A stretch of 64,000 nucleotides of DNA, taken from Qipengyuania mesophila (lineage in GTDB: Bacteria > Pseudomonadota > Alphaproteobacteria > Sphingomonadales > Sphingomonadaceae). The DNA is taken from assembly GCF_019711655.1 (NCBI RefSeq), contig NZ_JAIGNU010000001.1:1521501-1585500 (forward strand), in the 5' to 3' direction. The position numbers and the translations under genes are program-made. Position 1 is the first letter of the stretch; every line of letters starts with the position of its first letter. Below are positions 1 through 8,850 of this stretch, piece after piece. The notes below the pieces were generated by a model. That model saw only the letters and a list, made by a program, of their open reading frames with translations. It did not search any database and was not told where the DNA came from.

Positions 1-125
1 CGGTCGAAAATGGCGCGCGCGTGTTCGAGCAACCACAGTGTCTGCACCGGCCCGAGGTCTATTCGGGCATGGGCGAAGGGCGTGCGGCGGACCTGCTGCG
101 CGGGTTCTTCAAGGAACGGCGCTGA
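1..125 (+). CDS. C-terminal fragment of an unidentified protein
   Basis: An open frame runs from the window edge (first full codon at 3) to a TGA at 123-125, giving about 40 residues that end in LLRGFFKERR. It uses the same GC-rich codon style as its neighbours. I do not recognise the family; the fragment is too short to assign. The next gene starts 118 bases downstream on the same strand. The start lies outside the window. Confidence 0.5.
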   Translation, partial: VENGARVFEQPQCLHRPEVYSGMGEGRAADLLRGFFKERR

Positions 126-243
126 GCAGGCGGCGAGAGCCCGTATAGCGCCGGGTTCCATAGCAATTCGGCCGTGAGCGCAAAACAAGGGTCGGTTAAC
201 CGAATTTCCCTATAAGAGGGGAAAGAGGAGTGGGCCCGCACGC

Positions 244-1428
244 ATGAGCAGCGCAGTCAAGACTGACACCGACGGACTGTGTCATGTCCAGCGTGATGCG
301 TCTTGGGGCCCCGAGGTGCGTCGCGAAATCCTGCAAGGCATCGCCGACGCCGAAAAGGGTGCCGCGATCGCGAATCTGGTTTGCTGGATTATCGTCGCAC
401 TCGCAGCGTCCAACCTGCCAAATGCAGAGCACTATGTCGCGCCGTTGCTTCTCCGGATCGCGGCGATGATCGCTTCGCGAATGTCCTTCAGTGCTCTCCG
501 GCGCCGACTGGCGACGAGGCAGCGGCTCGACTCCGCCCTGAACTGGATGCTGCTGTCGCTCTTCTTCGGCGGGTTCGCCTGGGGCGCGACCATGGTTCCG
601 GTGGTCGTGGAACCCTTTCTCAATCCCGGCCGCATGCTGGTGGGAGGGGCGACCATTGCCGGTGTCAGCATCATCGTCTCGCTGCTGCTTCCCGAGCCCC
701 GTTTCGCGGGCGCCTATATCGCCGGGTTCTTTCTCGCCTACGGCCTCGGTCTGGTCTGGGCGCCCGAACAGTTCGCGATCAAGGGCGCCTTTGGCATCCT
801 CGGCCTGTTCGCCATCTTCCTCGCTTATGGTGCGGTCACTGCCATTCGTCACCGGAAGGCGGCGGAAACTCTGGTCGAGAACCGGCGGCTGGGCGAGGAA
901 CTCTCCGAGGCCCTCGCGCATGCCGAATTCCTCGCCTATCGCGACCCCCTGACGGGGCTGGCCAACCGCCGCGCCTTCTTCCAGCATGGCGAACTGGTCG
1001 ATGGCTCGCGCGCACGGCACGTGCTGGCGATCGACCTCGATCATTTCAAACGAATCAACGACACATTCGGGCATCCGGTCGGGGATCGCGTGCTGATCGG
1101 CGTCGCGCAGGCGATGGGCCTGGCCTTGCGCGAGCTCGAATCGGGCGACCATTGCATGGCCCGGATCGGCGGGGAGGAATTCGCGATCATCCTCGATGTC
1201 GCCGACCAAAAGGTCGTCCAGATGATCGCCGAAATGATTCGCCTCGAGATTGCCTTGGTCTCGACGCAGATCGCAGTGGAAGGCCTTGTCACGACTGCCT
1301 CGACCGGCGTTTCGCCGTGGTTGCCGGGCGAGCGGCTGGACACCGTCCTGAGCCACGCCGACCACGCGCTTTATCGGGCGAAAGCGCGCGGGCGTGACCG
1401 TATCGAGCTTGCGGTAAGAGCTGGCTAG
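244..1428 (+). CDS. Membrane-bound diguanylate cyclase (GGDEF domain)
   Basis: Makes the second messenger c-di-GMP from two GTP. The 394-residue protein has several hydrophobic segments between about residues 40 and 200 (a membrane sensor part). A short linker helix follows, then a GGDEF domain from about 228: the DPLTGLANRRAF start motif, D264 in AIDLDHFKRIND, and GGEEF at 309-313. The usual RxxD inhibitory site five residues before GGEEF is absent (the D would fall on H303), so classical product inhibition is not expected. The ATG follows a good ribosome site (AAGAGGAG). A perfect palindrome, CGGTTAACCG (193-202), lies upstream and could be an operator. The gene converges with the RNase gene downstream. 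Confidence 0.93.
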   Translation: MSSAVKTDTDGLCHVQRDASWGPEVRREILQGIADAEKGAAIANLVCWIIVALAASNLPNAEHYVAPLLLRIAAMIASRMSFSALRRRLATRQRLDSALNWMLLSLFFGGFAWGATMVPVVVEPFLNPGRMLVGGATIAGVSIIVSLLLPEPRFAGAYIAGFFLAYGLGLVWAPEQFAIKGAFGILGLFAIFLAYGAVTAIRHRKAAETLVENRRLGEELSEALAHAEFLAYRDPLTGLANRRAFFQHGELVDGSRARHVLAIDLDHFKRINDTFGHPVGDRVLIGVAQAMGLALRELESGDHCMARIGGEEFAIILDVADQKVVQMIAEMIRLEIALVSTQIAVEGLVTTASTGVSPWLPGERLDTVLSHADHALYRAKARGRDRIELAVRAG

Positions 1429-1440
1429 GCTATCCAGCGC

Positions 1441-2154
1441 CTAGAGCCCCCGCCATATCTTCGCATTGGTGTCATCCCGCGCCCCGAAACGTCGGCGATC
1501 GCAGGCGACCGGCATGAAGCGCTTGTCGTAGCAGAGCTGCAATTCTTCCAGCCATCCACGTGCATTCAGATGCACGCCCACCGCTTCGCGTGGCCAGTCG
1601 GGATTGGCGTCGGTGAAGCGGGTGCGGATCGTGCCTGCGGTGAGGCCATCCTCGCGACTCACCCGGTCGAGGTCGGGAATGCGGAGGCCCTGCCACAGGA
1701 TGCGCGTGACCTTGAAATAGGTCGCCGGGCGCTTCGTCATGCAGGCGCCGTGTTTCGCCCATTGCCGCGCGAGCAGGGCGGCAGACGGCGTCAGGCACAT
1801 GTTCGCCGCCGCCTCGCGCGGCAGCGGGTCGCGGGTGGCGCTGCACCATTGCGGCCAGCTTCGCCCGCTCTCTGGCCACAACCCATGCACCACGAGACCG
1901 AAAAGGCCCGCCTGTCCGCTGCACTGGCGCGCATGAGACGGCTGGCGCTTGCGTGGCTTGCAGAATTCGGGGCTCCAGCTCAGCGCGAGGGTATAGCCGG
2001 TGACCGGAAGGACGCGGCGTGGCGCGTCCGCCTCGACCCGTGGCAGGTCGAAGCTCCGGGGCGGGCGGCACTGGTAATGCTGCGCGGCGAGCGGCGCTGC
2101 ATCGAGCAGCGCGACCGCGAGGATGGCGAGCGCGATCCGCCTAGGGCGTCGCAC
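1441..2154 (-). CDS. Secreted RNase T2 family ribonuclease
   Basis: Predicted periplasmic or secreted endoribonuclease that cuts RNA through a 2',3'-cyclic phosphate. The N-terminus is a signal peptide (basic RRPRR, hydrophobic core, cleavage after PLAAQ). Both family signatures are present: CAS-I VVHGLWP (H90) and CAS-II RQWAKHGAC (H135), plus several cysteines for disulfides. At the CAS-II position where the family usually has glutamate this protein has Q131. The chosen GTG start gives a normal signal peptide and a 14-base overlap with the upstream gene; a start 36 bases earlier (2190) is also open. It is the last gene of a run with two small membrane-protein genes. Confidence 0.85.
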   Translation of the reverse strand: MRRPRRIALAILAVALLDAAPLAAQHYQCRPPRSFDLPRVEADAPRRVLPVTGYTLALSWSPEFCKPRKRQPSHARQCSGQAGLFGLVVHGLWPESGRSWPQWCSATRDPLPREAAANMCLTPSAALLARQWAKHGACMTKRPATYFKVTRILWQGLRIPDLDRVSREDGLTAGTIRTRFTDANPDWPREAVGVHLNARGWLEELQLCYDKRFMPVACDRRRFGARDDTNAKIWRGL

Positions 2155-2575
2155 GGTCGTCGGGGTTTTCGGCAAACCAGGCCTTTGCATCGCGGCGAAA
2201 CAGGATCGCTACCGCCGCCCCCGCGACCAGGCTTGCGGCGAGATCCACCCAGGCTCCCGCGCTCGGTCCCAGGACCGTGAGCTCGCGGTAGTTTTGGAAC
2301 AGTGCGTAAAGCACCACGAGCACTAAGACATATCGCATCACGCCCATCCGCAGCAGCGAGATGGTGGCCCACAGGATGCTCGCGAGCAGCAGGAAGATGA
2401 AGATCGAGGCTGTGACCATCCAGATGGCCATTCCGCGCGCGCCTTCGCCCTCGCCGCCAAATCCCGCCAGGGCTTGCTCTTGGAGCCCCGTGAAGCTGAG
2501 CACTGCAGAAGCGAAGACCAGCAGTGTCGCGATCGGAAACAGGACGTCGAACAGCTTGATCGAACTCGGCTTCAC
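2141..2575 (-). CDS. Small four-helix membrane protein, paralogue A
   Basis: Function unknown. About 144 residues with four hydrophobic segments. It resembles the next gene upstream along its whole length: both start (V/M)KPxSIKxFDxLF and end LFRxDAxAWFA. I chose the GTG at 2575 because it aligns with the paralogue's start and is preceded by GGGGGAGA; the frame is open further upstream (to 2674), but that extension has no counterpart in the paralogue. It overlaps the RNase T2 gene and probably shares a transcript with it. The tandem copies suggest a local duplication. Confidence 0.72.
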   Translation of the reverse strand: MKPSSIKLFDVLFPIATLLVFASAVLSFTGLQEQALAGFGGEGEGARGMAIWMVTASIFIFLLLASILWATISLLRMGVMRYVLVLVVLYALFQNYRELTVLGPSAGAWVDLAASLVAGAAVAILFRRDAKAWFAENPDDRATP

Positions 2576-2701
2576 CCCTCGTCTCCCCCATTTGCTCGCC
2601 GGAGATGCAACAAACTGCGGGGGAGGTAAAGGTCTGGGGAGAGGCGAACCCGCGATTGTCAGGCGCGGCGACACATGTCGGCCCGTCGGGCAGCAGCCAG
2701 G

Positions 2702-3124
2702 CTATTCGCCGCTTTCGCCCCGCGTGCCGGCGAACCAGGCCCTGGCGTCGGGACGGAACAGGAACCAGATCGCCGCCACGGTCATCACCGTGGCGAGGAG
2801 GCCCCAGGCCATCGTGCTGTCGAAGCCCAGTTCCAGCGACTTGGCGGTGGTCAGGATCGACCACGCGGTGAGCAGGACGAGCGCCCATCGAGCGAGCCCT
2901 ATTCGCAGGACGGAGATCAGGAACCACAGGCCCAGGCTGATCGCGAGGCTGAGGAGCAGGGCGCCGATAAGCATGCCCGTGCCCATCTCGGGCAGCCCCT
3001 GGGCGGCGAATTCGGTTTCGGCCTGCGCCGAGAGCGTGCCGAAGTTGAGGAGGATGCCAAGCAGGGTGACGCCGAGCGAGCCGAGGAACAGCCAGTCGAA
3101 CATCTTGATCGAAGCGGGTTTCAT
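2702..3124 (-). CDS. Small four-helix membrane protein, paralogue B
   Basis: Function unknown. About 140 residues, four predicted membrane helices, ending with the FRPDARAWFAG motif it shares with its neighbour. The ATG at 3124 has a strong ribosome site (GGAGGGAGA); an ATG-like start at 3145 is possible but poorer. It is separated from the paralogue by about 125 bases and lies downstream of nadC on the same strand. The shared C-terminal D-A-x-A-W-F-A motif is the only distinctive conserved feature I see. Confidence 0.75.
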   Translation of the reverse strand: MKPASIKMFDWLFLGSLGVTLLGILLNFGTLSAQAETEFAAQGLPEMGTGMLIGALLLSLAISLGLWFLISVLRIGLARWALVLLTAWSILTTAKSLELGFDSTMAWGLLATVMTVAAIWFLFRPDARAWFAGTRGESGE

Positions 3125-3168
3125 GCGGTCTCCCTCCACATTCATATGACCTCACTCATGACGCGCAA

Positions 3169-4029
3169 TCACAGCGGCGTAAAGTCGAGACCGATGTCGG
3201 CTGCCGGCGCGCTCTGTGTAAGGCGCCCGACCGAGACATAATCGACGCCGGTCGCGGCCTTGGCCTGAATGGTGGCGAGGGTGATCCCCCCGCTCGCCTC
3301 GGTCGGCACGCGGCCGGCCACCAGCGCGACCGCCTCGCACAGAGTCCCGGGCTCCATGTTGTCGAGCAGGAGACGGGTGGCCCCCGCTTCGAGCGCGGGT
3401 TCGATCTGGTCGATGCGGTCGACCTCGCAGATGATGTCCTTCACCCCCGCCGCGACTGCTCGGCGCACGGCTTCGCCGACGCTGCCCGCGACGAGCACGT
3501 GGTTGTCCTTGATCATCGCCGCATCCCACAGGCCCATGCGGTGGTTCGCGCCGCCGCCCATGCGCACGGCGTATTTCTCGAGCATGCGCAGCCCGGGGAT
3601 CGTCTTGCGCGTATCGAGCAGCGTGCAGTCGGGATTGTCCATCGCGCGGACGTATTGCGCCACCATGGTGGCGATGCCCGAGAGATGCTGGACGGTGTTG
3701 AGCGCGCTGCGCTCCGCGGTCAGCATCGCGCGGGCATTGCCTTCCAGCCGCATCAGGTCGGTTCCCGCCGGGACGCTCGCACCCTCTTCGACGAGGATGT
3801 CGATCGTCATGTCCGGATCGAGTGCGCGAAAGAAGGCTTCGGCCACGGGAAGCCCCGCAACCTCGATGGGATCGCGCGTGTCCATTACCCCGGAAAAGCG
3901 CGCCTCGGAGGGGATCACGCTCTCACTGGTGACGTCGATGCCGCCGCCCGGCAGCCCCTCGCCGAGGTCTTCCGCCAGCGTTTCGCGGACGAACCGGTCG
4001 AGGTCGAAGCCTTCGAGAGCGAATGCCAT
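3169..4029 (-). CDS. nadC: Nicotinate-nucleotide pyrophosphorylase (carboxylating)
   Basis: Converts quinolinate and PRPP to nicotinate mononucleotide, CO2 and PPi in de novo NAD synthesis; cytoplasmic. The 286-residue length is normal. Visible signatures include LTAERSALNTVQHLSGIAT, LLDTRKTIPGLR (substrate-binding arginine and lysine), GGGANHRMGL and KDNH, and the C-terminal barrel motifs LLLDNM and EASGGI. The ATG overlaps the TGA of the LytTR regulator (TGATG), so the two are translationally coupled. No nadA or nadB is next to it here. Confidence 0.95.
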   Translation of the reverse strand: MAFALEGFDLDRFVRETLAEDLGEGLPGGGIDVTSESVIPSEARFSGVMDTRDPIEVAGLPVAEAFFRALDPDMTIDILVEEGASVPAGTDLMRLEGNARAMLTAERSALNTVQHLSGIATMVAQYVRAMDNPDCTLLDTRKTIPGLRMLEKYAVRMGGGANHRMGLWDAAMIKDNHVLVAGSVGEAVRRAVAAGVKDIICEVDRIDQIEPALEAGATRLLLDNMEPGTLCEAVALVAGRVPTEASGGITLATIQAKAATGVDYVSVGRLTQSAPAADIGLDFTPL

Positions 4030-4826
4030 CAGTGGACGAAGCGTGCCACGACGTCACGGTACGAGCGGCTGACCTTCACCTCGGCCCCGCTGTCGAGCAC
4101 GAGGAAGCACTCGCCATTGGTGTGCGGCTTGACCTGCCGGACCTGGTCGAGATTGACGATGGTCGAGCGGTGGACGCGCTGGAACTTGCGCGGGTCGAGG
4201 CGGCGTTCGAGGTCCTTCATCGTCTCGCGCAGGATCAGCGAATTGTCGCCGGTGTAGATGCACATATAGTCGCCGGCGGCCTCGATGTGCTCGATCGTGT
4301 CGGTCTCGACGCGGAAGATCTGCCCGCGATCCTTGACGTTGATCAGCTTCTCGTAGCGGCTGGCGGTCTCGGCATCCTCGCCCGCAAGTTCTTCGGCCGC
4401 TTCGGGGGCCACTTCGGACAGCACGCTCTTGAGCTTTTCGGCTTCCTCGGTCGATTTCTTCTCGGCGAGGCGCTGGCGCACGCGTTCGATCGTGTCGGCC
4501 AGCTTGTCCTCGTCGACCGGCTTCATCAGGTAGTTGACCGCATTGGCCTCGAAGGCGCGGATCGCGTGTTCCTGGAAGGCGGTGACGAAGACGAACAGCG
4601 GCGGGTCGATTTCCATCACGCCCTGGACAACCGAGAAGCCATCGAAGCCGGGCATCTGGATGTCGAGGAAGACTAGGTCGGGCTTTTCGGTCTTGATCGC
4701 GCGGATCGCCTCGCGTCCGTTCTGGCAGGTGGCGATGATCTCGACGTCCTCGAAGGGCTCGAGGCGCAGCTGGAGGCCCTGGATGGCGAGCTTTTCGTCG
4801 TCGACGAGTATGGTGCGGATGGTCAT
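4029..4826 (-). CDS. LytTR-family response regulator
   Basis: Response regulator that binds DNA through a LytTR domain. The receiver domain covers residues 1-120: acidic DD at 9-10, phospho-acceptor D55 in FLDIQMPG, and the conserved K in YLMKPVDED. A linker of about 40 residues follows, then the LytTR domain (about 160-262) with FQRVHRSTIVNLDQV and VSRSYRDVV. It overlaps the sensor kinase gene upstream by four bases (ATGA) and nadC downstream by one, so kinase, regulator and nadC look like one transcript. Its targets cannot be read from the sequence. Confidence 0.93.
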   Translation of the reverse strand: MTIRTILVDDEKLAIQGLQLRLEPFEDVEIIATCQNGREAIRAIKTEKPDLVFLDIQMPGFDGFSVVQGVMEIDPPLFVFVTAFQEHAIRAFEANAVNYLMKPVDEDKLADTIERVRQRLAEKKSTEEAEKLKSVLSEVAPEAAEELAGEDAETASRYEKLINVKDRGQIFRVETDTIEHIEAAGDYMCIYTGDNSLILRETMKDLERRLDPRKFQRVHRSTIVNLDQVRQVKPHTNGECFLVLDSGAEVKVSRSYRDVVARFVH

Positions 4827-6064
4827 GTCGTCTGGTGTGCTTTCGGGGGTAATGATGAGGGGAGAACGGCCGGGGGAGCCGAGGGTTTCTGCGTTCGCGC
4901 GCCCTGCTGCGCGGGTGCGGCTTGCGGCGCGCTTAACGCCTCGTCCTGTTCTTCGGTTTCGTAAGGCAGTTCGATGAGGACCGAAAAGCCGCCGCTTTCG
5001 GGCGAACGAATCTCGAAGCGGTGTTCCTCGCCATAGGCCTGTGCCAGCCGGTCGCGGATATTGGTCAGACCGACGCCGGTCGAATCGCGCCGGGCATGCG
5101 TCGGGCGGACCGCGGGCAGCCCGTCCTCGATATTGTTCATCGTCATGCCCGGCCCGGTATCCGACACCGTCACCCGCAGGCGCGGTCCGACGACTTGGGC
5201 GACGATCGAGATCTCCGCCCCCTCTTCCTGCGGGCTCACGCCGTATTTGATCGCGTTCTCGACCAGCGGTTGCAGCAGCATGGCGGGTAGGCGCGCACCT
5301 GCCGCCTGCGGTTCGACGCGGAAGGTGGTTCGCAGGCGCTCCTCGAAGCGCATCTGTTCGATGCCGAGATAGAGTTGCAGCGTCTCGACCTCCTGCGCCA
5401 CGCTGACCTTGCCGCCGGGCTGCGTCACCAGCGTATGGCGCAGGAAGCTAGACAGGCGGGTGAGCATCGCATTGGCGGTTTCGCTCTGCTTCAGCAGCAC
5501 GAGCGTGCTGATCGAATTGAGCGTGTTGAACAGGAAATGCGGGTTGAGCTGGTATCGCAGCATGGCCAGCTGCGCGCTGGTCGCCTGCGCCTCGAGCCGT
5601 TCGAGCCGGTCGGCCTGTTCTTCCACTTGAAGGAAGAAATTGATGGCGTAATAGAGCGCCGACCAGGCGCCGAGCAGCGTCAGGTCGATGAAGTACATGC
5701 CGACGAAGAGCTTGACGAAATTGCCGTCGGTCGCCGCGCCCGCCACCTGCAGCACCCAGCTGTCGATGAAGGCATAGACGCCGGTGGCGAACACCAGCAC
5801 GAGTGCGGTCGCGCCCCAGGTCACCAGCGGGCGCTGCTTGATCAGCTGGCCATAGACCACCGCCAGGATCAGGCTCAGCGAAAAGCCGGTGATCGTCGCG
5901 ATCAGGATGATCACCAGGCGATCGGGCGGCTGGCCATTTGCCAGCGCGGACATGGCACGCAGCATGGCCGCCCCGCCCCAGCCGCCCAGCTGGAGGTTCC
6001 AGAACGCCTGGTTCTTGTTGGCGAAGAACGGCGTAGGTCGAATGGGCAGTACTGCCATTTGCAC
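4823..6064 (-). CDS. Sensor histidine kinase, LytS/YehU type
   Basis: Membrane sensor kinase, presumably phosphorylating the overlapping LytTR regulator. About four hydrophobic segments lie in residues 48-145. A coiled stretch (QADRLERLEAQ) leads to the His_kinase core LNPHFLFNTLNSIS with phospho-acceptor H176. The ATPase part follows: N box PLVENAIKYG, DTGPGM and GVGLTNIRDRL. The C-terminus ends in a proline/alanine-rich tail. There is no recognisable extracellular sensor domain, so the membrane part itself may sense. The start is uncertain between codon 1 and codon 3. Confidence 0.93.
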   Translation of the reverse strand: MQMAVLPIRPTPFFANKNQAFWNLQLGGWGGAAMLRAMSALANGQPPDRLVIILIATITGFSLSLILAVVYGQLIKQRPLVTWGATALVLVFATGVYAFIDSWVLQVAGAATDGNFVKLFVGMYFIDLTLLGAWSALYYAINFFLQVEEQADRLERLEAQATSAQLAMLRYQLNPHFLFNTLNSISTLVLLKQSETANAMLTRLSSFLRHTLVTQPGGKVSVAQEVETLQLYLGIEQMRFEERLRTTFRVEPQAAGARLPAMLLQPLVENAIKYGVSPQEEGAEISIVAQVVGPRLRVTVSDTGPGMTMNNIEDGLPAVRPTHARRDSTGVGLTNIRDRLAQAYGEEHRFEIRSPESGGFSVLIELPYETEEQDEALSAPQAAPAQQGARTQKPSAPPAVLPSSLPPKAHQTT

Positions 6065-6140
6065 GCCCCTCTAGCGCAATTGCGACGAGTTGCACCAGTC
6101 GCTAGAATGGCCGCGACAGGCGAAACGAGGGAGAGACGCG

Positions 6141-6752
6141 ATGGGCGTGCAGGAAACGATCGACGAGGCGGGGGCCGAACGCGCCAAGTTCCGCGAGATG
6201 AAACAGGGTACGGCGGAAGACTGGGCGATCATCGGCGGCGAGTATCGCGCATTCGCCCAGGGCCTGCCCGATCGCGTGCTCGAGCACCTCAAACTGCTCG
6301 ACGGCGATTTCGGGGGCTTCCCGGTCGACCGGCTAGAACATTCGCTGCAGACCGCGACCCGCGCGCATCGCGACGGGCGCGACGAGCAATATGTGGTGAT
6401 GGCGCTGCTGCACGACATCGGCGACACGCTGGGAAGCTACAACCACCCCGAGGTCGCCGCCTCGATCATCAAGCCCTTCGTGAGCGAGGAGGTCCACTGG
6501 ATCTGCCAGAATCACGGCGCGTTCCAGGGCTATTACTACTTCCACTTCCTCGGCATGGACCAGAACGCGCGCGACAAATTCCGCGACAATCCGCATTTCG
6601 AGGCGTGCCGCGAGTTCTGCGAGAAATACGACCAGGCCGCCTTCGATCCCGACTACGACAGCGAGAGCCTCGAATTCTTCGAGCCGATGGTGCGCCGGGT
6701 GATGGCGAAGCCACTCGCCTCGATGTACGCCAAGGCGATGGAAGAGGAATAG
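6141..6752 (+). CDS. HD-domain phosphohydrolase (COG4341-like)
   Basis: Predicted metal-dependent hydrolase of the HD superfamily, in the small family related to PhnZ and myo-inositol oxygenase-like proteins. 203 residues. Visible metal ligands: H in RLEHSLQTATRAH, the HD pair in ALLHDIGDTLGSYNH, and H in ICQNHGAFQGYYYFH. The ATG at 6141 has a good ribosome site (GAGGGAGAG), preferred over an in-frame start 51 bases upstream. It is convergent with the DsbA-like gene (4-base gap) and divergent from the sensor kinase. The substrate is unknown. Confidence 0.85.
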   Translation: MGVQETIDEAGAERAKFREMKQGTAEDWAIIGGEYRAFAQGLPDRVLEHLKLLDGDFGGFPVDRLEHSLQTATRAHRDGRDEQYVVMALLHDIGDTLGSYNHPEVAASIIKPFVSEEVHWICQNHGAFQGYYYFHFLGMDQNARDKFRDNPHFEACREFCEKYDQAAFDPDYDSESLEFFEPMVRRVMAKPLASMYAKAMEEE

Positions 6753-6756
6753 GCGC

Positions 6757-7443
6757 CTAGCCTTCGGCGTCGAGCGCCTCGGCGAGCCTTTCGGGCGGGA
6801 CCAGCCCCTCGATCACTTCGTTGCCCGCGATCCAGCTCGGCGTTCCGCTGAACTGCAGCTGGCGGGCGTAGGCCATGTTCCGGGCTAATTCCGCCGTCGC
6901 CTCTTCCGACTCTGCGAATGCCTTTGCGGCGGCCAAGTCGAGCCCGGCAATCCGCGCCGCGCGCTCGATGCTCGCCGTGCTCGGCGGCCCCTGTTCGAAC
7001 ATCGAATGGAAGAAGGCATCGAACTTGCCCTGTTTTGCTGCGGCAAGTGCCATGCGGGCAGCCTGTTCGCTGCCGTCGAAGATCGGCCATTCGCGGATCA
7101 CCACCTTGAGTTCCGGATCCTCGGCGATCAGCTTGTCGGTGCCGGCAATCGACTGGCGGCAATAGGTGCAGCCATAATCGGTGAACTTGACCAGCACCTT
7201 CGACCCCTTCGGATTGCCCAGCACCGCACCGGGAAAGGCCTGTTTCACCTCGCCCGAAACCTGCGCCAGCCGGTCCTTCGCCTGTTCGCGCTGATAGGCC
7301 TCGGCCATGTCGGGCAGGATCTGGGGGTTGGCGATCAAGTATTTGCGCGTCTGGCCGTTGCCGAGACCGGACAGCGACCACAGGCCGGCGCCGGCGAAGC
7401 CGAACACCAGCGCGATCAGCGCGGTCAGCAGATGGTTCCTCAT
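6757..7443 (-). CDS. DsbA-family thiol:disulfide oxidoreductase
   Basis: Envelope thioredoxin-fold protein that makes or isomerises disulfides. A hydrophobic N-terminus (about 5-25) serves as signal or anchor. The catalytic motif is CTYC (C92/C95) within VLVKFTDYGCTYC, and the cis-proline motif is GTPSW. The layout (N-terminal helix, then DsbA fold) matches the Com1/ScsC-like group. The ATG has AAGGA at good spacing. It lies 16 bases downstream of the M48-TPR protease gene, so the two probably form an envelope quality-control operon. Confidence 0.9.
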   Translation of the reverse strand: MRNHLLTALIALVFGFAGAGLWSLSGLGNGQTRKYLIANPQILPDMAEAYQREQAKDRLAQVSGEVKQAFPGAVLGNPKGSKVLVKFTDYGCTYCRQSIAGTDKLIAEDPELKVVIREWPIFDGSEQAARMALAAAKQGKFDAFFHSMFEQGPPSTASIERAARIAGLDLAAAKAFAESEEATAELARNMAYARQLQFSGTPSWIAGNEVIEGLVPPERLAEALDAEG

Positions 7444-7459
7444 CAAAATCCTTCGTCGC

Positions 7460-8839
7460 TCAGCCCGGGGTGCAATTGCGCCCGCGTTCCATCTCGCACT
7501 GCCGTTCGATCAGCGCGCGCGCCTGCATGCCGATATCCTGCGCGCGAATCCAGTCGGGCGTGCCGCGATCGAGGCCGGCCTCGGCCGCCTGCGCGCTGCG
7601 CAGCGCCAGTGCGTATTGCCCGCTCATGACCTGCTGCTCGGCCGAGGCCAGCCGGGCACGGGCGGTATCGCCGCGCGCGGCATAGACCACGCCGAGCTGG
7701 TACCAGGCGAAGGGGTTCTGTCGGTCGCGGCCGACCGCGGCGCGCAGCACGCGCTCTGCCTCTTCGTAATTGTCCTTGTTTTCGGTCGCGATCAGGGCGT
7801 GGCCGAACAGGCCGGCGATCAGCGGTTCCGCATTGGTCAGCTCGGTCGCGCGGCGCAGGGGTTCGAGCGCCTCTTCGGGACGGCCCGATTCGAGCAGCAC
7901 CTGCCCCTTGAGCTCGAGAAAATAGGGATCCTGTGGGTCAATCTCGAGCAGGTGGTCGGCCGCCGCGAGCGCGAGGTCGACGCGGGCGTTCTGATGATAG
8001 GCATAGGCACGCGCATAGAGTGCGGGCACGCTCTGGTCGGTCTCGGGATAGTCGCGCAGCGTCGCCGAAGGCTTCGAAATATAGCCGACCAGCTTGGCCT
8101 TCACGCGCTCGAAACGTGCCTGGTTGCGGGCATTTGCGGGGCGATCCCACGCCGGGTCCTTTTCATAGACCTCGCGCAGCGCCGAGATGCGATCGCCCGA
8201 CAGCGGGTGCGTGCGATAGAAACCCGCCTCGTCGCTCTGGCTGTAGCCGTAGCGGAATTCCTGGTTGAGTAGCTTGCCGAAGAAGCTGAGCGACCCGCGA
8301 CCCGAAATCCCCGCCTTCGAAAGATAGTCCGCTCCGGCGAAATCGGCGGAGGATTCCTGCGTCCTGGTGAAGGCGAGGAATTTTCCCATCGCCGCCTGCT
8401 GTCCGGCCATCATGATGCCCATGGCGGCGTCACCTGCACCCGCCAGCGCGGCACCGATCCCGGCAAGCATCGACAGCAGCGAGATCTTGGTTGCCGCTGC
8501 TGCGCCTTCTCCATAGCGCAGCACGTGTCCCCCGGTGATATGGCCGAGTTCGTGCGCGATCACGCCCTGGACTTCCTCGGCACTATCTGCCGCTTCAATC
8601 AGCCCCGAATGGATATAGACCGTCTGACCGCCGGCGACGAAGGCGTTGATCGTCGGGTCGTTGATCAGCACGATATCGACATTGTCCGACTGGAGGCCGG
8701 CGGCCTCGATCAACGGGGTGGAAATCTCGTGCAGGAAGGCCTCGGTTTCGGCATCGCGCAAAATGCTCTGTGCGGCGACGGGCTGTGCCGCGAGCATGGC
8801 GGCGGCTAGCAGGGCGAGCAGGCGGGTGATCAGGCGCAT
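7460..8839 (-). CDS. Periplasmic M48 metalloprotease with TPR repeats (BepA-like)
   Basis: Zinc metalloprotease probably acting on outer-membrane protein assembly. Order of parts: signal peptide (cleavage near VAAQ), an M48 domain with HELGH at 96-100 and a third ligand in ESSADFAGADYL, then TPR repeats in the last 200 residues (for example ALAAADHLLEIDPQDPYFLE). Length (459) and layout match BepA/YfgC relatives. It lies upstream of the dsbA-like gene and 11 bases downstream of an esterase gene. A second, unrelated M48 protease occurs at 58127-59203. Confidence 0.9.
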   Translation of the reverse strand: MRLITRLLALLAAAMLAAQPVAAQSILRDAETEAFLHEISTPLIEAAGLQSDNVDIVLINDPTINAFVAGGQTVYIHSGLIEAADSAEEVQGVIAHELGHITGGHVLRYGEGAAAATKISLLSMLAGIGAALAGAGDAAMGIMMAGQQAAMGKFLAFTRTQESSADFAGADYLSKAGISGRGSLSFFGKLLNQEFRYGYSQSDEAGFYRTHPLSGDRISALREVYEKDPAWDRPANARNQARFERVKAKLVGYISKPSATLRDYPETDQSVPALYARAYAYHQNARVDLALAAADHLLEIDPQDPYFLELKGQVLLESGRPEEALEPLRRATELTNAEPLIAGLFGHALIATENKDNYEEAERVLRAAVGRDRQNPFAWYQLGVVYAARGDTARARLASAEQQVMSGQYALALRSAQAAEAGLDRGTPDWIRAQDIGMQARALIERQCEMERGRNCTPG

Positions 8840-8850
8840 CAAGGCTCAGC

